Shown here: positions 8,378 to 16,059 of the stretch, piece by piece
How positions within the stretch are numbered: the first letter of the stretch is position 1
Layout of the letters: each line of letters begins with the position of its first letter
Assembly: GCA_963714125.1 (NCBI GenBank)
Contig: OY970234.1
Span: forward strand, 434,001-498,000
DNA from: CAWCAW01 sp963714125
Lineage (GTDB): Bacteria > Actinomycetota > Acidimicrobiia > Acidimicrobiales > UBA8190
Direction of reading: 5' to 3'
Length of the DNA stretch: 64,000 nucleotides
Notes under the pieces: generated by a model
The model's input: the letters and a program-made list of their open reading frames with translations, nothing else
Told to the model about the DNA's origin: nothing
Databases searched by the model: none
Translations under genes and position numbers: made by a program

Positions 8378-9568
8378 ATGGCGGCTCCCCGCGAAGCGGT
8401 CATCGTCGACACGTGCCGCACGGCATTCGGCAAGCGCGGTGGCGCGCTGTCCACGTGGCACCCCGTCGACCTCCTGGCCTTCACCCTCACGAATCTGGTC
8501 GAGCGCACCAAGGTCGACCCCGAACGCATCGACGACGTCATCGGAGGATGTGTCACCCAAGTGGGCGAGCAGTCCACCAACGTGGCCCGCAACGGGTGGG
8601 TGGCGGCCGGCCTGCCGCAATCGGTGCCGGCTACCACCGTCGACCGCCAGTGCGGATCGTCCCAGCAGGCCGTCCACTTCGCGGCGGCCGGCGTGGTGGC
8701 CGGCCACTACGACCTGGCCATCGCCTGCGGGGTGGAGTCGATGAGCCATGTGGCGCTGGGTTCCAACGCCCGGGGCGGCACCGGCCCCTTCCCGAAGTCC
8801 TTCCTCGACGTCATCGACAACCGCCTGTGGATGCAGTTCCGGGTGGCCCAGATTCTCGCCGACGAGTGGAAGATCAGCCGCGAGGACATGGACGCCTACG
8901 CCCTCGAGAGTCACCGGCGCGCCGCCGAAGCGACGGACTCCGGGCACTTCGCCCGCGAGATCATTCCGGTGCCCATCCGTGACGATGAGGGCACCTTCAC
9001 CGGCGAGACCCTCAGCACCGACGAGGGAATCCGACGTACCGGTTCTATGGAGTCCCTCGCCGCGCTGCCGCCCGCGCAGAACTGGGAGCCCGACACCGCC
9101 CCCGACATCACTGCCGGCAACTCGTCGCAGATGACCGACGGCGCCGCGGCCATGCTCATCGCCGAGCGATCGGTAGCGGAGCGGTTGGGGTTGCCCATCC
9201 TGGCCCGTTTCGCCCATTTCGCCGTGGCCGCCGAAGACGCCGCCATCGTGCTGTCGGCTCCGGTGCCCGCCACCCGGAAACTCCTCGAGCGCTCGGGAAT
9301 GAAAGTGGATGACTTCGATGCCATCGAGTGCAACGAGGCCTTCGCCGCCATTGCCCTCATGTGGAGCCGGGCCTTCTCGCCTGACCCGGACCGCCTCAAC
9401 CCGCGCGGTGGCGCCATCGCCATCGGCCACCCGTTGGGGGCCAGTGGCGTGCGACTCATGACCACGCTGCTCAACGAGTTGCAGGCCACGGGTGGGCGGT
9501 ACGGGTTTCAGACCATGTGCGAGGGCGGCGGACAGGCCAACGCCACGGTCATCGAGCGGCTGGCCTGA
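8378..9568 (+). CDS. acetyl-CoA C-acyltransferase (thiolase, FadA type)
   Basis: A 396-residue degradative or biosynthetic thiolase that should cleave 3-ketoacyl-CoA with CoA, or condense acetyl-CoA units. All classical motifs are visible: nucleophile Cys in DRQCGSSQQAVH near residue 90, CNEAFAA, the His in GGAIAIGHPLGASG, and the C-terminal acid/base Cys in CEGGGQANAT. A GGAAGGGG ribosome-binding site precedes the ATG by 8 bases. It is divergent from the acyl-CoA dehydrogenase operon and followed after 10 bases by another acyl-CoA dehydrogenase gene, forming a second beta-oxidation pair. Confidence 0.92.
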   Translation: MAAPREAVIVDTCRTAFGKRGGALSTWHPVDLLAFTLTNLVERTKVDPERIDDVIGGCVTQVGEQSTNVARNGWVAAGLPQSVPATTVDRQCGSSQQAVHFAAAGVVAGHYDLAIACGVESMSHVALGSNARGGTGPFPKSFLDVIDNRLWMQFRVAQILADEWKISREDMDAYALESHRRAAEATDSGHFAREIIPVPIRDDEGTFTGETLSTDEGIRRTGSMESLAALPPAQNWEPDTAPDITAGNSSQMTDGAAAMLIAERSVAERLGLPILARFAHFAVAAEDAAIVLSAPVPATRKLLERSGMKVDDFDAIECNEAFAAIALMWSRAFSPDPDRLNPRGGAIAIGHPLGASGVRLMTTLLNELQATGGRYGFQTMCEGGGQANATVIERLA

Positions 9569-9578
9569 GGCCCGGACG

Positions 9579-10691
9579 ATGGACTTCACCTTCTCAACGC
9601 AACAGGAAGACTTCCGCCAGGCCGTACGGGCCACGCTGGCCGCGGAAGCGCCGTCGACGTATGTGCGGGCCATGGTGGATGACCCCGTAGGCGTCACTGA
9701 CGCGCTGTGGTCGACCATGGCCGAACTTGGATGGCTGGGCGTGCTGGTGCCCGAATCGGCGGGCGGCCTGGGACTCGGCCTCGTCGATGTGGTGGTGCTT
9801 CAGGAGGAACTGGGCAAGCTGCCCTTCCCGGGACCGTTCCTGTCCTCGGCGGTGACGGCCACGTTGGCGGCCGTGCGTCTCGGGGCCGACGACCTGTTGC
9901 CCGGGCTGGCGGCGGGCACCACCAGAGGAACGGTGGCGGTCGAAGAGCCCGGCCACGGCGACCCGCTGGCCACGGTGCGGGCGCGTGCCACGCGCAACGG
10001 CGACGGAGACGGCGACGGAGACAGCGAGACTTGGACCCTCGAGGGCGTCAAGACCGTCGTGCTCGACGGTGCCAGCGCGGACTTTGCTTTGGTGGTGGCT
10101 GAGGATGGCGGCGGGCTCGGCACCTTTGTGCTGGAGAACCCGGCTGGGGAGCTCGTGCCCGGACTCGACGTGACCCGTAAAGTGGCTCGTGTCGAGCTCG
10201 ACGGGCGCTCGGCTCGGCGTGTCGGCCCCGCCGGGGATCAGGCCGCTCTGTGGCGCCGGATCCTCGACGACATTGGCGTGGCGCTGGCCGCCGAACTGGT
10301 GGGAACGTCCGAGCGGGCCCTGGAGTTGGCGGTCGAATACGCCAAGGTGCGGGTGCAGTTTGATCGACCGATCGCCACCTTCCAGGCCATCAAGCACAAG
10401 GCGGCCGAAATGCTGCAACACGTCGAGCTGGCTCGGGTGGGCACGCACTACGCGGCGTGGACGTCGGATGCCGACGATCCCGAGCGCGCCAAGGCGGCCG
10501 CCATGTGCAAGGGCTACGCGTCGGAAGCGGCTGTGTCGGTGACCGGCGAGTCCATTCAGGTGCACGGGGGCGTGGGCTTCACTTGGGACATCGACTGTCA
10601 CTTGCTGTACCGCCGGGCCAAGCAGGACGACCTGCTCTTCGGGGCGCAGAGCTACCAGCGCAGCCGGTTGGCTGATCTGCTGCTGGGCTAG
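9579..10691 (+). CDS. acyl-CoA dehydrogenase (FadE, second-subunit type)
   Basis: A 370-residue acyl-CoA dehydrogenase beginning MDFTFSTQQEDFRQAV. The middle domain is divergent and contains a Gly/Asp run from a short GACGGA repeat near position 10001. The C-terminal helical domain is clear, with RVQFDRPIATFQAIKHKAAE and IQVHGGVGFTWDIDCH. This pattern matches the shorter partner subunits of heterotetrameric FadE pairs in steroid-degrading actinobacteria. Pairing with another FadE of this window is possible but not shown. It lies 10 bases after the thiolase stop and ends convergently against the acyl-CoA ligase. Confidence 0.87.
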   Translation: MDFTFSTQQEDFRQAVRATLAAEAPSTYVRAMVDDPVGVTDALWSTMAELGWLGVLVPESAGGLGLGLVDVVVLQEELGKLPFPGPFLSSAVTATLAAVRLGADDLLPGLAAGTTRGTVAVEEPGHGDPLATVRARATRNGDGDGDGDSETWTLEGVKTVVLDGASADFALVVAEDGGGLGTFVLENPAGELVPGLDVTRKVARVELDGRSARRVGPAGDQAALWRRILDDIGVALAAELVGTSERALELAVEYAKVRVQFDRPIATFQAIKHKAAEMLQHVELARVGTHYAAWTSDADDPERAKAAAMCKGYASEAAVSVTGESIQVHGGVGFTWDIDCHLLYRRAKQDDLLFGAQSYQRSRLADLLLG

Positions 10692-10712
10692 GCCGGGGCG
10701 GGCCGGCGGGCG

Positions 10713-12245
10713 TTAGCGGGCCGGGGCCGAGGCGGCGAGCTGGTCGACGAGCTGTTGCTTGAGCACCTTGCCGGTGGCATTGCGCGGCAACTCGTCGGTG
10801 AGCTCGATGCGTCGGGGCACCTTGTAATCGGCAAGGTGCTCGGCGCAGTAGGAGCGCAGGTCGTCGGTAGTGGTGGTCGACCCCGTCGACAGCTTCACCA
10901 CGGCGGCGACGTCTTCACCGAGGACCGCATGCGGGATACCCACCACGGCCGCTTCCACGACATCGGGATGATCGTGGAGCACGGATTCGATGTCCACGGC
11001 GTGGATGTTGTTGCCACCTCGGATGATGACGTCCTTCTTGCGCCCGACGATGTAGAGGAATCCGTCCTCGTCAAAGCGGGCCAGGTCGCCGGTATGCAGC
11101 CAGCCGTCCTTCCAGGTGGTGTTGGATGCCTCGGCATTGCGGAAGTACTCGCGCTGACGTCCCGGAACGCGCATGAGCGCTTCCCCGATCTCCCCGGCCA
11201 CCACGTTGTTCTCGTCCTCGTCGACGATGCGCACCTCCAGAGGCGGCATGGGTTGGCCGACTGACCCGATGCGCTTGAGCGATTCGCCCTTGGGCATGGT
11301 GCAGAACGCGGAGCCGGCTTCGGTCATGCCGTAACTGTTGGACACCGACGCCTCGGGCATGCGCTCTTGCAACGCCTTTAGGGTGGCGGGAGGCAGCGGC
11401 GCGCTGCCGATGGCGCACAGTTCGATGGACGACAGCTCGGCCTCTTTGAAGCGCGGGTGGGCCACGATGAGCTGCGCCATCGACGGCACCAGAAACACAA
11501 ACTGTGGCTTGAGTTCCTCGACCAGATCGATCCACTGCTCGGCGTCGAACTTCGGCATGTAGACGCCCGACAGGCCGAGTTGCATGGGGTTGTAGATGAA
11601 CCCGATGCCGGCGAAGGTGAACATGGGGCTGGCGTGAAGCCAGCACCGGCCCGAAAAGCTGGGGTAGGGATCGCCGGGAATTAACGCCACGTTGCGATGG
11701 CGGATGGCCACGCCTTTGGGAAGTCCGGTGGTGCCCGACGTGTAGAGGATGTCGGCCAGGTCGTCCTTGTCGAGTTCGACTTGGAACCGGCTGGAGTCGT
11801 CTCCGTCAATGGCATCGCCCCAGGACCACGCCTCTGTTGCGGACTCGGGCGCCACCAGGATGTGACGGACGCTGGGCAGATCGGCGGAAACCTTGCGGGC
11901 GCCGGGGGCTAACACGGAGTCGGTGAGGATGGCGGTGGCCTCGGCGTGACTGAGCAACCGCTCGATTTCGGCGTCGGCGAGGCGAACATTGGTGGGCACC
12001 GCCACCGCCCCCGCCTTGTGGGCCGCCGCGTAGGCGACGACAAAGCGCAGACCTTCCTCAGGACGGAGGTAGATGGCGACGCGGTCTCCCTTGGCGACGC
12101 CCAGCGCCAGCAATCCGCGCGCCAGACGGTTGGACTCCGCCTCCCACTGCCCGTAGGTCACGTCGCCTCCGCCGATGACCCGGTAGCCGAGCTCGTCGGG
12201 AAAGTTCTCGGCTTGGGCGCGCAGGTGATCGGTCAGTAGGGCCAT
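10713..12245 (-). CDS. AMP-forming acyl-CoA ligase (class I adenylate-forming)
   Basis: A 510-residue ligase activating a carboxylic acid to acyl-AMP and then acyl-CoA. The P-loop is LYTSGTTGLPKGVAI at about residue 167. YGMTEAGSAF forms the A5 motif, GWLHTGDLARFDEDGFLYIV the A7/A8 hinge region, and PRNATGKVLKQQLV carries the catalytic Lys near the C-terminus. The substrate is not readable from the sequence; the surrounding beta-oxidation genes suggest a fatty, aromatic or side-chain acid. It is probably transcribed with, and downstream of, the NTF2-like gene (27-base gap). Confidence 0.9.
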   Translation of the reverse strand: MALLTDHLRAQAENFPDELGYRVIGGGDVTYGQWEAESNRLARGLLALGVAKGDRVAIYLRPEEGLRFVVAYAAAHKAGAVAVPTNVRLADAEIERLLSHAEATAILTDSVLAPGARKVSADLPSVRHILVAPESATEAWSWGDAIDGDDSSRFQVELDKDDLADILYTSGTTGLPKGVAIRHRNVALIPGDPYPSFSGRCWLHASPMFTFAGIGFIYNPMQLGLSGVYMPKFDAEQWIDLVEELKPQFVFLVPSMAQLIVAHPRFKEAELSSIELCAIGSAPLPPATLKALQERMPEASVSNSYGMTEAGSAFCTMPKGESLKRIGSVGQPMPPLEVRIVDEDENNVVAGEIGEALMRVPGRQREYFRNAEASNTTWKDGWLHTGDLARFDEDGFLYIVGRKKDVIIRGGNNIHAVDIESVLHDHPDVVEAAVVGIPHAVLGEDVAAVVKLSTGSTTTTDDLRSYCAEHLADYKVPRRIELTDELPRNATGKVLKQQLVDQLAASAPAR

Positions 12246-12272
12246 GGTTTGCCTCGTTCCTAACCCGGAGCC

Positions 12273-12689
12273 TTAGAGCCCGCCGTCGAGGGTGGCCGTG
12301 CGGCGGGTGAAGCGCCAGCCGTCGGCGGTGCGCACCAGTTCGTCGCGGTAACGGCCCGTGCGCTGCAAGGAGGAGATGCGCTTGTCGGGGGCGGCGTCGA
12401 TCTGGGGGCGGTTCAACACGAGAATCGTCAGGTACTGGCTGGCCCGGTCGCCGTCGACCTCCACAATGGCGTCGGTGGTGACATGCACGACGCCGTACGG
12501 GACGTTCCGGCACATCTTGGCCAGGGCGTCGCGCCCGCTGGCCGTGAATCCACCCTCCACCGCCATGACGCCGTCCTCGGTGAAGGTGGCGGCAAAACCC
12601 TCGGCATCGCCGTCATCGAAGCAATGGTTGTAACGGGCCGTCAGCTCCCGAATTTGGATCCGATCGACGAGCCATTGCGTCTCGCTCAC
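12273..12689 (-). CDS. SnoaL/NTF2-like nuclear-transport-factor-fold protein
   Basis: A 138-residue single-domain protein with the SnoaL-like pattern: an N-terminal helix IQIRELTARYNHCFDDGD followed by FAATFTEDGVM and a C-terminal TADGWRFTRRTATLDG. Members serve as small isomerases, dehydratases or hydroxylases, or simply bind ligands; here the activity is unknown. The GTG start is set by GAGGAGG about 8 bases upstream. It is first in a probable two-gene unit with the acyl-CoA ligase and divergent from the dienelactone hydrolase. Confidence 0.8.
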   Translation of the reverse strand: MSETQWLVDRIQIRELTARYNHCFDDGDAEGFAATFTEDGVMAVEGGFTASGRDALAKMCRNVPYGVVHVTTDAIVEVDGDRASQYLTILVLNRPQIDAAPDKRISSLQRTGRYRDELVRTADGWRFTRRTATLDGGL

Positions 12690-12875
12690 CGGCGAACCTC
12701 CTCGTTGGCACCGGGCGCCTCGCGAGGTCCGGGTCCTGGTCAGTGTGGTGGTCGCCGCCCGCCCCGCCCGGGCCCGCCGGCGATCGTTGAACGGCCGCGA
12801 CGATAGCGCGACTGGATGCCGACTCAGCCAGGCACTAGAGAAGCCCGGGAGCGAAGACGACCTAAGGAGAGATCT

Positions 12876-13619
12876 ATGGCAGATGGCATGAGGGCGGAGA
12901 CCGTCACCATCACCGGCGGCGGTGGCGACGACATAGAGGCCTATCTCGCCCAGCCCTTGGACGGTGGAGGGTGTGGCGGCGTGGTCGTGCTGCACCACCT
13001 CCCGGGGTATGACGAGGCGACCAAGGAGATCACCCGCAAGTTCGCCGCCCACGGGTACCTGGCCATCTGCCCCAACCTCTACAGCCGCCAAGCGCCCGGA
13101 GCCAGCCCTGACGACGCCGCTGCCGCCGTGCGGGCCATGGGCGGCGTGGCTGACGAGCAAGTGGTGGCCGACGTCGATGGGGCCGCTCGCTTCCTCAAGT
13201 CGCTGGGCTCCTCCAACGGCAAGGTGGGGTCCATCGGCTACTGCTCCGGGGGACGGCAGTCCTTTCTGGTGGCGTGTTCCCTGACACTCGATGCCGCTGT
13301 CGACTGTTACGGAGCTTTCGTGGTGGGCTCGCCCCCGGAAGGGTCCGGCCTCAAGATGGGGCCACTGCTCCCCTTGGCCAAGGATCTGTCGTGCCCCCTG
13401 TTGGGTCTGTTCGGGGCGGACGACCAGTTCCCCTCGCCCGAGCACGTGGCCGAGCTGGAAGCGGCGCTCATCGAGCACGGCAAGACGTTCGAGTTTCACA
13501 GCTACGAAGGAGCCAGCCACGCGTTCTTCGCCGTGGACCGGGCTAGCTACCGTCCCGAGGCGGCCGTGGACGGGTGGTCGAAGGTGTGGGACTTCTTCGG
13601 CCGGTTTCTCTCGGCGTGA
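12876..13619 (+). CDS. dienelactone hydrolase family protein
   Basis: A 247-residue alpha/beta hydrolase of the dienelactone hydrolase family. The catalytic triad is visible: Cys in GYCSGGRQSF (about residue 127), Asp in FGADDQFPS, and His in GASHAFFAVDRASY. Family members hydrolyse dienelactones from chlorocatechol cleavage or other esters and lactones; no other catechol genes are nearby, so the substrate is open. The ATG is preceded by AAGGAGA at 5 bases, and longer versions of the frame lack a site. Confidence 0.9.
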   Translation: MADGMRAETVTITGGGGDDIEAYLAQPLDGGGCGGVVVLHHLPGYDEATKEITRKFAAHGYLAICPNLYSRQAPGASPDDAAAAVRAMGGVADEQVVADVDGAARFLKSLGSSNGKVGSIGYCSGGRQSFLVACSLTLDAAVDCYGAFVVGSPPEGSGLKMGPLLPLAKDLSCPLLGLFGADDQFPSPEHVAELEAALIEHGKTFEFHSYEGASHAFFAVDRASYRPEAAVDGWSKVWDFFGRFLSA

Positions 13620-13653
13620 ATCCGGAACTCTCTGCGTAGGAGGACGAGACAGC

Positions 13654-13926
13654 ATGTGTACGTACCAGACCGAGAAGATCGCCGTCCGTGGCAGCGGCAA
13701 AGGGTCGCAGGGTTGGTTCCCCGTGACTGACGCCACCATTTACTTCGATCACCCTGTCCATTTCACCGACGGTCACAGTTTGAACATCGACTTCCTCAAC
13801 GAGTCCAAAGGACCCGGGGCGAGGGTGGCAGTCGAGCTCGACGCCGCGTCGGCGCGGGCGTTGGCGGCGGCCATTATGGCGACGCTCGAGTCGGAGGCGG
13901 TGGTGGGCCTAGCGAGCTCGGGGTAG
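13654..13926 (+). CDS. small conserved actinobacterial protein (DUF6295-like)
   Basis: A 90-residue protein opening MCTYQTEKIAVRGSGKGSQG and containing YFDHPVHFTDGHSLNIDF. I recall this pattern from the DUF6295 family of actinobacterial small proteins; the family name is from memory and unverified. No signal peptide or membrane segment is present. AGGAGG lies 10 bases before the ATG. It follows the dienelactone hydrolase by 34 bases, so the two may be co-transcribed. Its end overlaps the convergent hemolysin-III-like gene by 18 bases. Confidence 0.75.
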   Translation: MCTYQTEKIAVRGSGKGSQGWFPVTDATIYFDHPVHFTDGHSLNIDFLNESKGPGARVAVELDAASARALAAAIMATLESEAVVGLASSG

Positions 13927-14598
13927 GGCGTAGAACGCGATGACGGCGAAATGGCAGGACGCGCCGACAACAGTGAGCGCATGGAAGACCTCGTGGTAAC
14001 CGAACACGGCTGGTGATGGGTTAGGTCGGCGTAGTGCATAGACCACCGCACCCACCGTATAAGACGCCCCGCCGGCAAGAAGGAGCCAGAAGCCGGCCCC
14101 ACTGAGGCCACGCACGAGTTGCGGTACCACTGCGATGGCGCACCAACCCATGACCACATACGGCAGAGCGACGGCCCACTTGGGCGCGTCCAGCCACACC
14201 TGACGCAATGTGATGCCGCCGGCGGCGCCGCCCCACACGAGGCAAAGGACGAGCACTCGGGCCCACCCATGCAGCGCCAGTCCGGCGATCGCGGTGTAGG
14301 AGCCGGCGATGCCGATGAAGATGGTGGCATGGTCAGCGCGGCGCATGCGGCGGCGGGCCGTCGCCGACCACCGCACCCGGTGAAAGGCCGCGCTCACACC
14401 GAATAACGCCGCCACCGATAACACGTAGACCACGAGGACGAAGGTCTGTTCGGCCGTGCGGGCCCGTGAGATGAGGATCGGACCCACCACCAAGAAGACG
14501 CCAAAGGCCACAAGGTGGATCCAACCCCGAAGCAGCGGCCGGCCCGCCGCGCTAGGGGCGGGCCCCGATGAAGGCTCGAGGGCGGTCGGAGAGGACAT
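13909..14598 (-). CDS. hemolysin III / PAQR-family membrane protein
   Basis: A 229-residue integral membrane protein with about seven hydrophobic segments. The diagnostic SAAFHRVRW (conserved Ser and His) follows the second helix, and RRADHATIFIGIAGSYTAIA and GYHEVFHALTVVGASCHF supply the conserved Asp and paired His residues that bind zinc in the PAQR/YqfA/hemolysin III superfamily. Despite the name, bacterial members are usually not toxins; a membrane-lipid or ceramidase-like role has been proposed for the superfamily. It stands alone and convergent to the DUF6295-like gene. Confidence 0.9.
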   Translation of the reverse strand: MSSPTALEPSSGPAPSAAGRPLLRGWIHLVAFGVFLVVGPILISRARTAEQTFVLVVYVLSVAALFGVSAAFHRVRWSATARRRMRRADHATIFIGIAGSYTAIAGLALHGWARVLVLCLVWGGAAGGITLRQVWLDAPKWAVALPYVVMGWCAIAVVPQLVRGLSGAGFWLLLAGGASYTVGAVVYALRRPNPSPAVFGYHEVFHALTVVGASCHFAVIAFYALPRAR

Positions 14599-14657
14599 GT
14601 GGGTGACACCGGAGCGTACCGCGCCCCCGTGGGACCGAGGCAGGCGAGCCAGGGGAC

Positions 14658-14978
14658 TCAGTAGGCGTCGGTGTGGCCCTTTTGCCGCAGCTCTTCGTAG
14701 ATGGTCACGAACCTGTTGTGCTCGTTCATGTCGTCACCAAGGGCCCCGTCCACGGCGTGGTAGATGCACAAAGGCTCGCGGCGTCGCACGGTCCAGGCTC
14801 GATGCCGATGGAGGCCATCAACCTCGCACCTTTGGCACAGTGTCTCTGGTGACTGGATCGCTCCGACACCGGTGTGTTTGCCGCACGAGGACGTGCCCCC
14901 GATCAGCTCAGTGGATGCCACGACTCTTCCGTCCAATAGGCACTCGTAACAGAGGAGCTCCATCGGCTCAGTTTGCAC
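14658..14978 (-). CDS. small Cys-rich protein of unknown function
   Basis: A 106-residue protein I do not recognise. It has CYEC, CGKH and CQRC pairs, plus LCIYHAVDGALGDDMNEHN near the C-terminus, suggesting one or two zinc sites of treble-clef or ribbon type. It lies just downstream of the next minus-strand hypothetical gene (22-base gap) and may be its operon partner. The local base composition is lower in G+C than the surroundings, hinting at a different origin for this pair. Confidence 0.6.
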   Translation of the reverse strand: MQTEPMELLCYECLLDGRVVASTELIGGTSSCGKHTGVGAIQSPETLCQRCEVDGLHRHRAWTVRRREPLCIYHAVDGALGDDMNEHNRFVTIYEELRQKGHTDAY

Positions 14979-15000
14979 CTACGGGCAAGCGGGGCCGGGC

Positions 15001-16026
15001 TCACTCAGCGAGGTACACGATCGTCCGGGCGAGGCGGTCCTCGATTGCGGTTCTCAGCTCCTCACCCGAGACGTTTCCAAGAGGCGAGTGGCCTCCTCGG
15101 TCCCCATTTCTCAGCGTGCTGGAGGTGATCAACGCCACTTTCCGACCCAGAAATCCATACCGCCGAAGCTCTGCATGGACCGTCCCCAATGACGTCTCGA
15201 TCTTCGCATTGCCGGACACCAAGAGTGCTTCGGCTGCACTGGCGGCCTCCTCTTCGATCCAAGGCTCGACCACGAATATCGGCGTCGACTCCTCTATGGC
15301 AAGTGCTTCGAGCTCATCTGATGCCAGCAGGTCATTGACGAGATCCTCGGATCCTCCGACATAGGTGGAAGAGAGGTCGATTTCCGATGCCACGCACCAA
15401 GCGTGATCGGACGGCCAAAACAGGTTTGGTGTCTGACCCCGGGATTCCACGAATGCCAACGCGTCTTCGACTCGTCCCGTAAAGAGCAGGTAGTTACGGT
15501 CCGGGAGCTCGACCTTCGGTCCGTTCAGGATGTCTTGAGGGATCGGGCCTGGGACGATGGTTGGCTCATCGGAAGGATCCCCAAGGACGCTGGTCGCCAG
15601 CACACCGCCCCTCAACCATCCGTAACCCTCCCAGAGGCCGAACCAACAGGCCTCCGGCGTGGTGGTGTGGGAGCGGAGGACTGCGATAAGCGCAGCCATG
15701 TCTTCACCGTCCATCGTTCCGGATCGTGGACCCGAACCGGACCACGGGGGAGCCGAGGTGCCACGCACTGGAAAGGCGACGGAGTGGAACTCACTACCGG
15801 GGCGAAGAGCGCGTCCACTCCAAGCAGCTACCTCGGCCCACCGGACCACTCCTGCATCTGAGTGTCTGCGCTGGACAGGGTGAAATAGACGGGCGTAGGA
15901 AGCAAAGCCACCGGGAACGACACTGTTGAGTCCGCCCTCGTCGAGACGCTCACTAATCCAATCGGCCTGATGGATGTCGTCGCTCCAGGCGACATGGGGA
16001 GTGTCTTTCCGGCTCACCCAAAGCAT
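15001..16026 (-). CDS. hypothetical protein (actinobacterial, unknown function)
   Basis: A 341-residue soluble protein without signal peptide or clear membrane segment. It has a recognisable segment GGFASYARLFHPV followed by VRWAEVAAWSG, CWFGLWEGYG and DHAWCVASEIDLSSTYVGG. I have seen this combination in unannotated actinobacterial proteins but know no function. The C-terminal third (AEALLVSGNAKIETSLGTVHAELRRYG) looks like an alpha/beta module. Base composition is lower in G+C than neighbours, about 60 percent by eye. It probably precedes the small Cys-rich gene in one transcript. Confidence 0.7.
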   Translation of the reverse strand: MLWVSRKDTPHVAWSDDIHQADWISERLDEGGLNSVVPGGFASYARLFHPVQRRHSDAGVVRWAEVAAWSGRALRPGSEFHSVAFPVRGTSAPPWSGSGPRSGTMDGEDMAALIAVLRSHTTTPEACWFGLWEGYGWLRGGVLATSVLGDPSDEPTIVPGPIPQDILNGPKVELPDRNYLLFTGRVEDALAFVESRGQTPNLFWPSDHAWCVASEIDLSSTYVGGSEDLVNDLLASDELEALAIEESTPIFVVEPWIEEEAASAAEALLVSGNAKIETSLGTVHAELRRYGFLGRKVALITSSTLRNGDRGGHSPLGNVSGEELRTAIEDRLARTIVYLAE

Positions 16027-16059
16027 TCTTGTCGATCGAGTCGTTGCCGATCGGAGTGG

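Noticed and set aside
7034..9718. A very long minus-strand frame extending the acyl-CoA dehydrogenase by about 490 residues
   Set aside because: The extra part lies opposite the intact FadA-type thiolase and across the divergent promoter, and has no domain-like pattern.
13909..14598. Secreted haemolytic toxin
   Set aside because: The protein is an integral PAQR/hemolysin-III-type membrane protein; the name is historical.
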